Below, piece after piece: positions 8,801 through 18,479 of a stretch of 64,000 bases of DNA. The translations under genes were made by a program, and so were the position numbers. The notes beneath the pieces are model-generated. The model did not search any database and was not told the DNA's origin. It worked only from the letters and a program-made list of their open reading frames with translations. The stretch is from NCBI GenBank assembly GCA_030407315.1, contig JALQPE010003180.1:1-64000 (forward strand), written 5' to 3'. The stretch is from Asparagopsis taxiformis. Its lineage: Eukaryota > Rhodophyta > Florideophyceae > Bonnemaisoniales > Bonnemaisoniaceae. The first letter of the stretch is position 1; every line of letters starts with the position of its first letter.

Positions 8801-10198
8801 CTACTGAATTGGTGCGGCTCCCTTCAAGAGCAGCATGCCGCCCAACCTGCCGACAAAGTATTCGCCATCACCATCGCCCCTGCATCCGATCTCATGCGTC
8901 TTGTGGTTATTTCTCTGGATCACTCTCTCTATCCCCGCCCTCTTTCTCCGCTTCCCGGTGACTTCCAATCTGCCGTTGACCATTATTTTGCACACACCCA
9001 GCTTTCCATCCCACGAGACGGCAACGAAAGACCATTCATTCGGCTTGACAATTGCGCCGCTCAATCGAACGAGCGGTCTCCCAAATTTGTGTATATCCCG
9101 ACGGAGAACCACACGCACTTCATACGCCTCCTCCTCATCGATCGGAACCAGAGTAAACAGAAACGACCACCACTTTTTCCAATCACTGTACAATGTCATC
9201 ACGCTCGCCGTGTATCCATTCGGGTTGATCCACATGCCAAACGTAAAGTCATCGTCTTGAAAATGAACAGCTGGCACCTTTACACCGCCCTGGCCTCGTA
9301 ATATGACACAGTTTTTGCCCCATACACAATCTCCTTCTAGAACTGTGTCAGCGTCTTCAACCGAGTCCTCGCCGATGAGACGTCTCGCAAGTAGGTTGGT
9401 TTTACCAATTTCAAATGGCAATTGCGTCGGCATACAATCCGCTTCATACTTGGTCTCATAACCGATCATATCGAACCCGTCAAAGTGACTTATCGCTTCT
9501 TTCGCAATCGACAAATTTTTCATCTGTCCAACGAAAAACTGACTAGACGAGTCCAACTTGACGCCAACCTGATGCGTCGCATGATTGTTACCCTGAACAC
9601 GCATTTCCGATCCTGCCAGTTTGGATTTCAACACCTGGCGTTGCAGAATGGCATTGATATAAATTTTACACATTCCCGATTCACCGTTCCACGACACAGC
9701 AATCGTGGACCATTGATCCGGTTTGACGAGAGGCACATCATCGACAAACAGTAAACTAGCGTCCGGAGCGACTTCGCGTCGGAGATCAACGGCAACTGCA
9801 TAGCCGGCGTGCACGGGTTTGAGATACGAACGAAAGGAGTATGGATACGTCCAATCGCTGTACAGATACATCGAGTGGTGCTGATCGGCGCGCGGTTTGA
9901 CAGATACGGAGAAGGAGAATTCGGAGCACTGCATGTGGACAGCGGGCACTTGCACATGGCCGGTGCCGTTGAACGTGACGCCGCCGTCGTCAGCCCATCG
10001 TGCATCGGCGTGCAAAATTGTGTGGCGATCGGCGGGTGCGTGCGCGTCCACAAGGTAGGTCGCTTCGGGAAGTATGCGGGGCGCCATTGTTGCGACGAGC
10101 GCGACATGTGGTGGTTTGTTTTCGCGCGCACATGTTATACGGTGTCGATGGTGCCAAGTGAAACGTTTCTTGTGGGATCGATGGGAGAAATCTGGCAT
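8801..10198 (-). CDS. Tandem LamG/concanavalin A-like domain protein
   Basis: 465 aa with two homologous jelly-roll units, at about residues 65-230 and 280-460. Each unit has G-x-G-x-V-(Q/K)-V-P-A-V-H, then a Y-S-D-W strand pair, then V-K-P-(D/N)-(Q/E)-W-S-x-(I/V)-A-V-S-W-(N/D)-G and C-K-I-x-(I/V)-N, then N-N-H-x-T-H-(Q/E)-(V/I)-G and a closing F-V-G-(Q/R)-(M/L). These are features of LamG-like / Laminin_G_3 domains, which usually bind glycans or proteins. No signal peptide is visible from the first ATG; a second in-frame ATG about 37 codons in is a possible start. No TATA box lies within 200 nt; a TATAAATA-like site at about 10463 is 265 nt away. Ligand unknown. Confidence 0.8.
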   Translation of the reverse strand: MPDFSHRSHKKRFTWHHRHRITCARENKPPHVALVATMAPRILPEATYLVDAHAPADRHTILHADARWADDGGVTFNGTGHVQVPAVHMQCSEFSFSVSVKPRADQHHSMYLYSDWTYPYSFRSYLKPVHAGYAVAVDLRREVAPDASLLFVDDVPLVKPDQWSTIAVSWNGESGMCKIYINAILQRQVLKSKLAGSEMRVQGNNHATHQVGVKLDSSSQFFVGQMKNLSIAKEAISHFDGFDMIGYETKYEADCMPTQLPFEIGKTNLLARRLIGEDSVEDADTVLEGDCVWGKNCVILRGQGGVKVPAVHFQDDDFTFGMWINPNGYTASVMTLYSDWKKWWSFLFTLVPIDEEEAYEVRVVLRRDIHKFGRPLVRLSGAIVKPNEWSFVAVSWDGKLGVCKIMVNGRLEVTGKRRKRAGIERVIQRNNHKTHEIGCRGDGDGEYFVGRLGGMLLLKGAAPIQ

Positions 10199-10717
10199 GA
10201 AGATGAAGACGGAGAGGGTTGATAATATATTTTGAACAAAACTAATCTAGTTGTGAATATTTTTGGAAAATATCTAAATTTTCAAATCTTCTAGGTAGAC
10301 TCACCACGATTGGGTGCGCAGCCCCGTTATGATACACACGGACGGCGTGGGACAGGGCCAGCGTGACGTGGTGGACAGTGCCTCATACCTTACAGAACTG
10401 CATTCCACCATGTCGGATGATCACCCAGATCATACACCACATTACAGTAGAATACAAAATAGTATTTATACGTTCACCACCAGACGCCGCCGACGTAGTA
10501 AAGAGTTAAGGGACTACTCCTTCAGCAACACACCACGTCGCCAGTGCATCTCTCGTGATTGAAATATCAGATACGCACAAAAATAAATCGAAAACTTGTC
10601 GCCAATTTCCCCGTGACGTCATATATCTTATTCCAAGAATAAAATGTCAGCTGACAAATCTGGTTATCGCGTACAAATTACTCATATCAGATCATTTGCG
10701 TCGGGTGCGTGAGGAAC
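10199..10717. other. Intergenic region, no supported gene
   Basis: About 520 bp between the LamG gene and the small broken host frame. It holds a minus-strand TATAAATA-like site near 10463 that could serve the LamG gene if its 5' UTR is long. Nothing else is supported. Confidence 0.4.
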
Positions 10718-10850
10718 ATGTCGGAGAGCGATGTGGCGCGGCTTGTGATGGCCTGGGTGCAAATCGCGAGGATGATGAGGGAATTGTCGGCGGAATGTTT
10801 GGCGGTTGTGGCCGGGATGAATGGGTGTGATGTTGCTTGGCGACACGTGC
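10718..10850 (+). pseudogene. 5' part of a host reading frame split by the gypsy insertion
   Basis: An ATG at 10718 opens a frame that runs 133 nt to the gypsy insertion site at 10850 without a stop. Taking the retrotransposon and one copy of its 4-bp duplication out, the same frame continues at 16500 to TAG at 16642, a total of 91 codons. The N-terminal part is helical-looking, with R-L-V-M-A-W-V and R-M-M-R-E-L. No family is recognised. An in-frame TGA lies upstream of the ATG. A 91-codon frame can arise by chance in this composition, so gene status is uncertain. Confidence 0.45.
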
Positions 10851-11262
10851 TGTAGACATTTGCAGCTGAAATTACAAGCTGATGAAAATATCAGATGTGA
10901 AATTATTTCAACTTCAAGCTACTATGTAACGTACATATGCGTAGTAACATTCACTAGCAGTGAATGAGTGGTTCACAACCATTTAGATGAATAACATAGA
11001 GTAGCATTTAAGATAGATCTCTCCTGAAGAATCAGAAAGAGAGGGCAGAGGAACAACATCGACTGATCATAATCATCGATACGCATCGATCTATCGAAGC
11101 GGGCGCGTGATAAGCGTCAACCCAAGAACAGTGGAACAGCCCATAGGCTTGTCTACAAAATAAACTCTGGTTCTAACCAGCGCGGATCCTAATCTGCATC
11201 GTGAGAACTTGCACCAGTCTCCGGCTTTCATTTCCCGAGTCTTTTACCAAAGTTCTGCTACA
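10851..11262 (+). repeat. gypsy-1 5' LTR (412 bp)
   Basis: Begins TGTAGACATTTGCAGC, ends AAGTTCTGCTACA. Read base by base it matches 16084-16495 throughout. It should carry the promoter. An AATAAA lies near 11160, consistent with an R-region polyadenylation signal. Confidence 0.95.
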
Positions 11263-11367
11263 GATATATATCTGAACGCACATTTGCTTCTGAAGTGAGC
11301 AACTGTTAGGAACCACGGCCGTGAAAAGATTTGTTGGAAGATTGAAAGCAATCAAGTGTGAGCCATC

Positions 11368-14300
11368 ATGGATTATCATGGAAGTACGTCAGGGAACAAC
11401 TCAAGCTCAAACGGGAGGAGCAAAACATGCCCACCCGCTATCTTCGAAACTATTGCGCACCCAATATTGGATTCGGTGGATCCAGCCGAAGCAGTGAAAT
11501 TTATTCGTGACAGAAATCGTTATGAAATGAAGATGTCACAGAATAACAGTGACGGAAATAACGTCAAACCAGCCTCTTATAGAGTCTCAATAGACCCAAC
11601 AGTGCTGTCATCCATGTACGAATTTGGATTCTTTGACAACATTGCACCAGGAGTGGATATGCGATACATATCCGAAGCTCATATTAAGGCATGCATTGAA
11701 CAAATTGCAATGTCTCAGATGTCTACATCTGTCAACACTAACGCTATTACAAATGCGATCATGTCCATTCGAATGAACATGAAAATACGCAGTGCACGAT
11801 CGCGAGTATATCAACTGGCGATTGATTTCTCCAGACAACTGGAAGATATCGGATACGGAGATTTCAAAGCGAGAAATCCCACAATGGCGACGAAACTATT
11901 CGCGCAGAGACTGCATCCGAAAGCACTCAAGATACAAATTCAGAATGATTTTGAATTCATTCCTGAAATGAAAACAAATTGGAAAGGATTTCTAAAACAC
12001 GTCTCAGAACAAGCCGAGATCATCGATAGAGCACAGGATTGCGCAAGCCTGAGTAATAACTCTGGACATCCGAGCTCATCACATAAACCTGACAAGAGTT
12101 CTAGCAGCTCAACCCGTTCTAATGGAAAGTCTACGAAAGACAAGGCTGCAAAATCAACCGAACGACTACCGCAGTGCATCAACCCTAGTTGTAATGCACG
12201 ACACTACCTTCGCAACTGCACTAACACGCCTGAAGAAGACAAGGCGAGGTTAATGAGCGAATGGAGACAACGTTATAAGCAACCGTCAAGAGAACCCAGC
12301 AGAGGTATGACGAGACACATTGCACAACAACGAACTGACGACAGTTCGATGATTAACACTATATTTGCAGGTGTGGAAACACGACCGTCATGTGCCGATA
12401 TAGGCAGCTGCATCAACCTAATGCCTCCAGACTTATTTTCTAAACTATCAGAAAAAGGAGCAACGATGCAGGTGGAGAGCTTCGATACGAATAAGAAGTT
12501 CGAGATGGCAGTCAGTGAGGACACCAACGGAAGAAAGGTTTTCATAGAATGCGACAAAAAGACAACCCTTGACATTCAACTAAATGTCAGACATGCATCG
12601 TCATTAACGATACGTAATGTCACATGGTTTGTTGCTACTCGTCCCGCAAACGACCCTCTACTTTGCAGAGACCTTTTGAAAGCACTTGGATTAGATGCGA
12701 AAGCAGCCTTAGCTGCTGCCTGTGAAACATTCAATGGACAAGTTGACGCTGAGCAACTTCTCTCTGATCAGGATTACCCAGACGGAAGTATCGCACGACT
12801 ATTGTCAGAGAATGGAGTATATCACAATGGTCACTACCCAGACGAGACCGATGACTGTGAATCAGTATACTTAGAGATTGGGATTGACAAGGATAATGAC
12901 ATACAGACAGCATTTGACAAAATGCTACATGACGCCAAGTCGAATGGAATGTCAACTGGCGGTGCAGAAACCCTTGAAAAAATCTTACACGAGTATCGTG
13001 ACGTCTTCAGGATACGTCTTGGAAACGACCCACCGGCTAAAGTTGAGCCGATGAAAGTTGTGCTTAGACCACAAGCACAGGGCATAATAACCAAATCCAG
13101 GCGATATAGCCCGGAACAGCGAGATTATCTAACGCGTTTTTTAAAACGTGCTAAACATTATGGGTTCATCACGGAGAATAAGAATGCGACGTGGGCTGCA
13201 GCACCTTTACTAGTGCTCAAGCCCAAGTCCAAAAAATACCGTCTTACCTTCGATTACCGACCCGTTAATGCTGCTACAACTTCTATAGGTTGGCCTATGC
13301 CACACCTAGAAAGCGAGTGTGTAGACTTCGCTGGAAGCACATGCTTTGCTTCCATCGATTTTTGCTCAGGTTACTGGCAACTACCCCTACACAAAGACAG
13401 CCAAAGCGCTCTAAGCTTCATCACCCACGAAGGTGTTTGGCAACCGACACGCACACCCCAAGGAGCCAAGAACTCCGCGTGTAACTTTCAATCACGTGTG
13501 GAACCATGTTTTATTGCCATTCGAAAACATGTCAAGGCATGGCAGGACGACTTCATCCTACATCATAAAGATGAGAATGGGCTAATGGACACACTACGGT
13601 GCTTTCTGCAGATATGCAGAGACAGGAATCTAAAGATTTCCGCCACCAAATCAACACTATTCACATCATCAGTGAAATGGTGTGGTCGAATTATCGACAA
13701 AGATGGAGTTCAATTTGATCCAAGCAATTTATCTGGACTAATGAACATCACATCACCACAGACAGCAGGAGAACTATCTCAGTATATATACTGTCTACAA
13801 TGGATGTCACAATCCATACCGGATTTCGCCAACCGCATAAGCTGCCTGCGTAACGTCCTGGAAGAAGCTTATACAAAATCGGGGAAACGCACCAAGAAAT
13901 CCATCGCAAGCATACCATTATCCAGCCTGTCATGGGGCAGACAACATGACAAGTCATTTCTTGAACTACAAGACAGCCTCAGACAATCGGTTAAACTTGC
14001 TCATCCAGATGCTAAGATGCACAAATGCATCTATACTGACGCCTCTGATAATTACTGGGCAGCTATGGTTACACAATGCCTTGCAGCGGAGTTAAACAAA
14101 CCGCTAGAAGACCAACGGCACCAGCCACTTGCTTTCATAAGCTCATCCTTTAAGGACAGCGAGCTACATTGGTCAACATATGAGAAGGAAGGATTTTCCA
14201 TATATCAAGTATTCAAGCGCTTAGACTACCTCTTGCTTGGAAGCATACCTTCACATGTCTACACGGATCATCGAAATCTGTTGTTCGTGTATAACCCTAT

Positions 14301-16041
14301 GAGCATCGAACCAGCCATGGGAAGACACATAGTGAATAAGGTACAGCGCTGGGCTTTATTTCTATCAAGATTTCACTACACTATCGAGCATATAGCTGGT
14401 GATTCCAATGTCATGGCTGACGTAATGACGAGATGGTTTGTCGGGTATCGACAAAAGAAGCTCACTTCAAAGATAACTGCCATCAGGAAGACACACAGCC
14501 ATACAGAAGACATCGTGTCATCACCTTTATCAAGCTCATTTATCTGGCCTACTCCAGATACTATCCGAAAATCACAGCAACAACACATTCAAGACAAACC
14601 GAATGGATGTGAACTGCATGATCAAGGATTGGTCATAACCAAGAAAAAGATTTGGATACCACAACAGGATGTGCAACTACAAATGAAGTTGCTGGTAATA
14701 TCACACTGTGGACAAAACGGTCACAGAGGTTCCACGGCCACCATTAATATCTTGTCCGAGAACTATTGGTGGAATACGATGACGAACGACTGCAAAGTAT
14801 TCGTACAAAATTGTATACATTGCATCATGTCCTACACAGGACAGCGCATCCCTCGCCCACTTGGAAGCACCGAGATCGCCACGCGACCCAATCAAATCCT
14901 ACATTTCGATTATCTATATATGGGAAGAGGAAACACGAGAGACAGATATGTTCTCATACTACGTGACGGATTCTCATGTTATACCTGGCTCTGCATTGCC
15001 AAAGCAGCAGATGCAGAAACAGTGGTAGAGTCCATTGCTAAATGGATTGAAATATTTTCAGCTATGGATGTTTGGATATCCGATCAAGGAAGTCACTTCA
15101 AGAACCAAGTCATGACACAACTGGCAAAAAGGCATTACATTAGGCATCACTTCACTGTGGCATACTCACCATGGAGCAATGGGGCAGTCGAAAGATGTTG
15201 CCGGGAGGTACTAAGGGCAACGACAGCGTTAATGTCGGAGCTGCGACTAGCGCCTCAGGACTGGCCTGATGTTATATCATTAATACAAAAGATCATTAAT
15301 GAATCTCCTGTAGAGAGACTTGGAAAACGAGAAGATGGTATCTTTAGATCACCATTGGAAGTGATGACTGGAATCAAACCAGCACGAACTAATCCGACAT
15401 CCAGTATGAAGTGTGGAGATAACTCACTTTCACTATCCGAATGTCAGCGGATTGCAAATATAGACCGCTTACAGTTTGCCCTAGCAAACATGCACAAGAA
15501 TGTATCGGAAAAGATCCGAGCAAACCGAGCGAGACAAATCAAAATACATAATGAAAGGACAAACATTATACACCCCTCATTCAGCATTGGAGACTTTGTG
15601 CTTGTCAGAAAAGCGCATAACAAAGGACACAAACTTGCATTTAAATGGCAAGGACCAAAAAGGATAACTAAGGTTATCAACAGTTTGGTATACGAGGTAA
15701 CAAGTTTGACAAATGGTCAAACAGAAATTGTACATGCGACGCGCATTTGCATCTATAGATGTGACATGGATGGTATTGAACCTTCTAAGGGCATACTTAA
15801 TCACGCTGCGCACACTGAAGCTGAATACGAGGACATAAAATGTCTTAGACAGATCAAGAAGCATGGAGATACAATCAAGATATTAGTCGAATGGGAAGGA
15901 TTACCGGACACATGTGACTACACATGGGAACCTGTCGAAAATCTATTTGAAGACATACCTGAGATGCTCATGGAATATCTCCGCCATGAAAACAATAGCA
16001 TCGCAAGGAGAGCCATAGCCTCCTTATCAAAGAGCAAATGA
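11368..16041 (+). CDS. gypsy-1 Gag-Pol polyprotein (Gag-PR-RT-RH-IN-chromodomain)
   Basis: 1557 aa in a single frame. Gag covers ~1-265, followed by a zinc knuckle of unusual spacing (C-x4-C-x3-H-x4-C, ~269-284). The retropepsin-like site reads A-D-I-G-S near 343-347, not the usual D-S/T-G. RT spans ~610-800: R-L-T-F-D-Y-R-P-V-N, F-A-S-I-D-F-C-S-G-Y-W-Q, and the catalytic box is W-Q-D-D (725-728) in place of Y-x-D-D. RNase H starts near Y-T-D-A-S-D (~889). Integrase has an H-H-C-C zinc module (~1113-1152) and D1181, D1239, E1275, an exact D-D-35-E. A C-terminal chromodomain (~1486-1535; V-E-W-E-G-L-P, Y-T-W-E-P) marks a chromovirus, a class whose integrase is directed to chromatin. Confidence 0.96.
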   Translation: MDYHGSTSGNNSSSNGRSKTCPPAIFETIAHPILDSVDPAEAVKFIRDRNRYEMKMSQNNSDGNNVKPASYRVSIDPTVLSSMYEFGFFDNIAPGVDMRYISEAHIKACIEQIAMSQMSTSVNTNAITNAIMSIRMNMKIRSARSRVYQLAIDFSRQLEDIGYGDFKARNPTMATKLFAQRLHPKALKIQIQNDFEFIPEMKTNWKGFLKHVSEQAEIIDRAQDCASLSNNSGHPSSSHKPDKSSSSSTRSNGKSTKDKAAKSTERLPQCINPSCNARHYLRNCTNTPEEDKARLMSEWRQRYKQPSREPSRGMTRHIAQQRTDDSSMINTIFAGVETRPSCADIGSCINLMPPDLFSKLSEKGATMQVESFDTNKKFEMAVSEDTNGRKVFIECDKKTTLDIQLNVRHASSLTIRNVTWFVATRPANDPLLCRDLLKALGLDAKAALAAACETFNGQVDAEQLLSDQDYPDGSIARLLSENGVYHNGHYPDETDDCESVYLEIGIDKDNDIQTAFDKMLHDAKSNGMSTGGAETLEKILHEYRDVFRIRLGNDPPAKVEPMKVVLRPQAQGIITKSRRYSPEQRDYLTRFLKRAKHYGFITENKNATWAAAPLLVLKPKSKKYRLTFDYRPVNAATTSIGWPMPHLESECVDFAGSTCFASIDFCSGYWQLPLHKDSQSALSFITHEGVWQPTRTPQGAKNSACNFQSRVEPCFIAIRKHVKAWQDDFILHHKDENGLMDTLRCFLQICRDRNLKISATKSTLFTSSVKWCGRIIDKDGVQFDPSNLSGLMNITSPQTAGELSQYIYCLQWMSQSIPDFANRISCLRNVLEEAYTKSGKRTKKSIASIPLSSLSWGRQHDKSFLELQDSLRQSVKLAHPDAKMHKCIYTDASDNYWAAMVTQCLAAELNKPLEDQRHQPLAFISSSFKDSELHWSTYEKEGFSIYQVFKRLDYLLLGSIPSHVYTDHRNLLFVYNPMSIEPAMGRHIVNKVQRWALFLSRFHYTIEHIAGDSNVMADVMTRWFVGYRQKKLTSKITAIRKTHSHTEDIVSSPLSSSFIWPTPDTIRKSQQQHIQDKPNGCELHDQGLVITKKKIWIPQQDVQLQMKLLVISHCGQNGHRGSTATINILSENYWWNTMTNDCKVFVQNCIHCIMSYTGQRIPRPLGSTEIATRPNQILHFDYLYMGRGNTRDRYVLILRDGFSCYTWLCIAKAADAETVVESIAKWIEIFSAMDVWISDQGSHFKNQVMTQLAKRHYIRHHFTVAYSPWSNGAVERCCREVLRATTALMSELRLAPQDWPDVISLIQKIINESPVERLGKREDGIFRSPLEVMTGIKPARTNPTSSMKCGDNSLSLSECQRIANIDRLQFALANMHKNVSEKIRANRARQIKIHNERTNIIHPSFSIGDFVLVRKAHNKGHKLAFKWQGPKRITKVINSLVYEVTSLTNGQTEIVHATRICIYRCDMDGIEPSKGILNHAAHTEAEYEDIKCLRQIKKHGDTIKILVEWEGLPDTCDYTWEPVENLFEDIPEMLMEYLRHENNSIARRAIASLSKSK

Positions 16042-16066
16042 CTATGAAATGTTCTGCTTCCAAGGA

Positions 16067-16083
16067 AACAAAACATGGGGCAG
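16067..16083 (+). promoter_or_regulatory. gypsy-1 polypurine tract
   Basis: Purine-rich run AAACAAAACATGGGGCAG directly before the 3' LTR at 16084; expected primer for plus-strand DNA synthesis. It is interrupted by single pyrimidines, so its exact left end is uncertain. Confidence 0.6.
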
Positions 16084-16495
16084 TGTAGACATTTGCAGCT
16101 GAAATTACAAGCTGATGAAAATATCAGATGTGAAATTATTTCAACTTCAAGCTACTATGTAACGTACATATGCGTAGTAACATTCACTAGCAGTGAATGA
16201 GTGGTTCACAACCATTTAGATGAATAACATAGAGTAGCATTTAAGATAGATCTCTCCTGAAGAATCAGAAAGAGAGGGCAGAGGAACAACATCGACTGAT
16301 CATAATCATCGATACGCATCGATCTATCGAAGCGGGCGCGTGATAAGCGTCAACCCAAGAACAGTGGAACAGCCCATAGGCTTGTCTACAAAATAAACTC
16401 TGGTTCTAACCAGCGCGGATCCTAATCTGCATCGTGAGAACTTGCACCAGTCTCCGGCTTTCATTTCCCGAGTCTTTTACCAAAGTTCTGCTACA
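16084..16495 (+). repeat. gypsy-1 3' LTR (412 bp)
   Basis: Matches the 5' LTR over its whole length in my reading. TSD GTGC follows at 16496-16499. Confidence 0.95.
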
Positions 16496-16499
16496 GTGC

Positions 16500-16642
16500 G
16501 TTTGCGATGTGCGGAGTGCTCTTGTGTGGATTGGCAAGTCGTTGATGGGATCATGCGAGCGATTGTGGAGGCGCGGCTAGTTCATGCGTGGACGGACCGG
16601 GAAACGCGGGCACTGCGAGTTGAAATGTCGCTACGATGGTAG
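16500..16642 (+). pseudogene. 3' part of the host reading frame split by gypsy-1
   Basis: Continues the frame begun at 10718 and ends at TAG 16640-16642. The part has two cysteines in C-A-E-C-S-C and then a helical stretch (V-V-D-G-I-M-R-A-I-V-E). The codon phase across the empty site is kept (133 + 143 = 276 nt = 92 codons with stop). No function can be assigned. Confidence 0.45.
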
Positions 16643-16716
16643 CTCTCTTGTTTATTTCCGTGGGAGGATAGCTAATTAGTGACGAATACCTGGTAATGTT
16701 TAGCAGAAGGTACAGA

Positions 16717-17214
16717 TGTATAACCAGTCCGCCATCCTACACTGCCGAAGGTTCAATATCGATAGAGAAACTTACCGAGGTGCAAAGGGTTGGTCTGTAC
16801 TAGCTTGACCAATAGCCAACTATGGAAAGTAATCAGTTAGTATTCGATTGCCATGCTCACGCCTTACCGGCTGGGTGGCTGTTTCAAGTGATCTCGACAA
16901 CTGTGCTCGGGCCAGTGTTGCCCACAACGTAGGATGCACAATTAGACAGAATCACGTTCGTTGTTCGGTGGTCTAGTCACCCATGATTCGTGCGGCCTTC
17001 AGGCCGTCGGCTTTCTATATATGCCCTAGCCTCTGCTCACATCATGAGAGATCGGCAAGCACAAGGTTTTCAGTTCTTTGTTCTACAGATAATTGTTCTA
17101 CCATTCCACGGACTACTATTGTATACGCTCTCGAATATATGTTCTTTGTTCTCTACCTCTAAGTTCTTTTGTTCTACGTTCTACGATTCACTCTGTGGAT
17201 TCTATCGTTACCCA
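16717..17214 (+). repeat. Candidate solo LTR (498 bp)
   Basis: Starts TGTATAACCAGTCC and ends ATCGTTACCCA (TG...CA). Flanked by CAGA on both sides (16713-16716 and 17215-17218), the same 4-bp duplication length as gypsy-1. Inside are a TATATATGCC promoter-like site near 17014-17023 and repeated TTGTTCTAC motifs. There is no second copy in the window, so it rests on ends and a short duplication only. Confidence 0.4.
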
Positions 17215-17218
17215 CAGA

Positions 17219-17756
17219 ATCCCAACTTTTCATACCAGCAATTGCATGCGCTGTGAAAACAAATCATATTGAAATATCACGTTGGATTGATTTCACTGGT
17301 TTATCCCGCCACGGTGAAACTGCACTCACTGATCCTGTAGCAGAGAAATTGCACAAGTTGCACCAGCGAGTGAGAGACGGGATGTTCTATGCCAAGGAGG
17401 GATTGTAGGAAGGTTGTTGGGAAACTGAGTTGGGCTTGCGGTCGTACTGGTTGCGGCGATTTGCGGTTTGGAGTGCATGGTCTTGGCGCAGAGTTTGTGT
17501 TGGTAGTGGACCTGCAGCAGGCCGAATGATCACATCTGTATCACACGTTCGATGAGGTAGAAGGGAAGAGAACAATGGAATAGGTCATGACATGGAATAC
17601 ACGGTGGGAAATTTTTATTCCTGCTTCGAAACTACACGGCAAAAGTTTTAACGTCATTTCGCTTCCGTTCAACTCCCAATACTCGATGTAAACCTCGATA
17701 AGATCATGAGTAGAACGCAGTATAACTGCCGGGTTTACGGGAAACGTTCCGGACAG
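17219..17756. other. Unassigned sequence between candidate solo LTR and structured motif
   Basis: A plus frame from about 17220 to TAG 17408 gives ~60 residues with H-I-E-I-S-R-W-I-D-F and A-E-K-L-H-K-L-H-Q-R; it could be the 3' end of an old gene cut by the candidate LTR. No family is recognised, and the opposite strand is also open. Confidence 0.25.
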
Positions 17757-17833
17757 CTACTGGGGGGTAGGAGTTCTGTAGTCCTTCAGACCGAGAGGCC
17801 TGCCTGAGCGTGTAGCGGTAGGCCCCCCAGTAG
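17757..17833 (+). ncRNA. Structured motif, copy 1 (possible structured RNA or fold-back repeat)
   Basis: An 11-bp perfect stem (CTACTGGGGGG at 17757-17767 with CCCCCCAGTAG at 17823-17833) encloses two inner hairpins: TCTG/CAGA around 17774-17790, and GGCCTGCC with GGTAGGCC, 17798-17824 (competing with part of the outer stem). A second copy at 31938-32001 shares GGGGGTAGGAGT, GTAGTCCT, GCGTGTAGCG and AGGCCCCC at the same spacing (44-45 nt between GGGGG and GCGTGTAGCG). Function unknown; it may be a structured RNA, a recombination site or a repeat terminus. Confidence 0.4.
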
Positions 17834-18479
17834 TGGTCCATACTAAGCTACTGAGGATCTACGATAGAGTGGGATGGTGGGAGGGGAACGAAAGCAAACG
17901 AAAACAAGCGACTAGTCTGCAGAATTGACGTGCCTGAGGGTGACGCTCCGTCAACAACTTGCCTTCTGGCAGCGAAGCAGGATGTTTGCCTCTCGAAGGG
18001 CGACTGCGTTGCACTGGCGCGTGCATATTTTGAGGCTGGATTGCCTATACATAGCTGGCTTCCAGAGTCTGGCCGCCGGCGAGCTTTCAGCTTAGGTAAT
18101 ACGCGCGCCGTGTCACCAAGCCTGCGAGATAAACACGTGTCGCGTGCCGGCTGCACGGCAATCGTTGTCACTCCTTCAATTTGCGTTTGTGCTTCTACTA
18201 GCGCTTGTGAAGTTAAAATAACTTCTGCGTTCCTTGAAATCCTAGTGTTTAAAAACGAGTAGTTTACATTGCGCATTGCGCCGCTGGCACATATATGTGC
18301 TTTGTCACACAAATTTCCACCCGAAACGTGCTTCGTCCGGCGTCCTTGCGGAACAGACTCAACTCACATACCGCAAGCCATTTTACTGGGCAATGGCCAT
18401 TCAATCAACAAGTATTGTTGCGCTACCAAAATCGCTCGGTTGGTCACCAGTTTTTGCCTACGAATTTTTCAAACCTTCC
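17834..18479. other. No supported gene
   Basis: Two overlapping frames on opposite strands (17848-18312 minus, 154 codons; 17930-18262 plus, 110 codons) have no recognisable motif. The left part includes the 3' flank of the glycosyltransferase-like gene at 18480. Confidence 0.35.

Larger units (their letters stand above)
10851..16495 (+). mobile_element. gypsy-1: complete chromodomain Ty3/gypsy retrotransposon
   Basis: 5645 bp, bounded by two 412-bp TG...CA LTRs that I read as identical. Flanked by a 4-bp target-site duplication GTGC (10847-10850 and 16496-16499). One uninterrupted 1557-codon Gag-Pol frame runs from 11368 to 16041. A purine-rich stretch ending ATGGGGCAG (16075-16083) abuts the 3' LTR and is the likely polypurine tract. 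Identical LTRs and an intact frame indicate very recent insertion. The base just after the 5' LTR (GATATATATCTGAACG) does not match the usual TGG-type tRNA primer site, so the primer is unknown. Confidence 0.96.

Noticed and set aside
17848..18312. 154-codon minus frame
   Set aside because: An overlapping opposite frame is nearly as long; no motif, promoter or composition signal.
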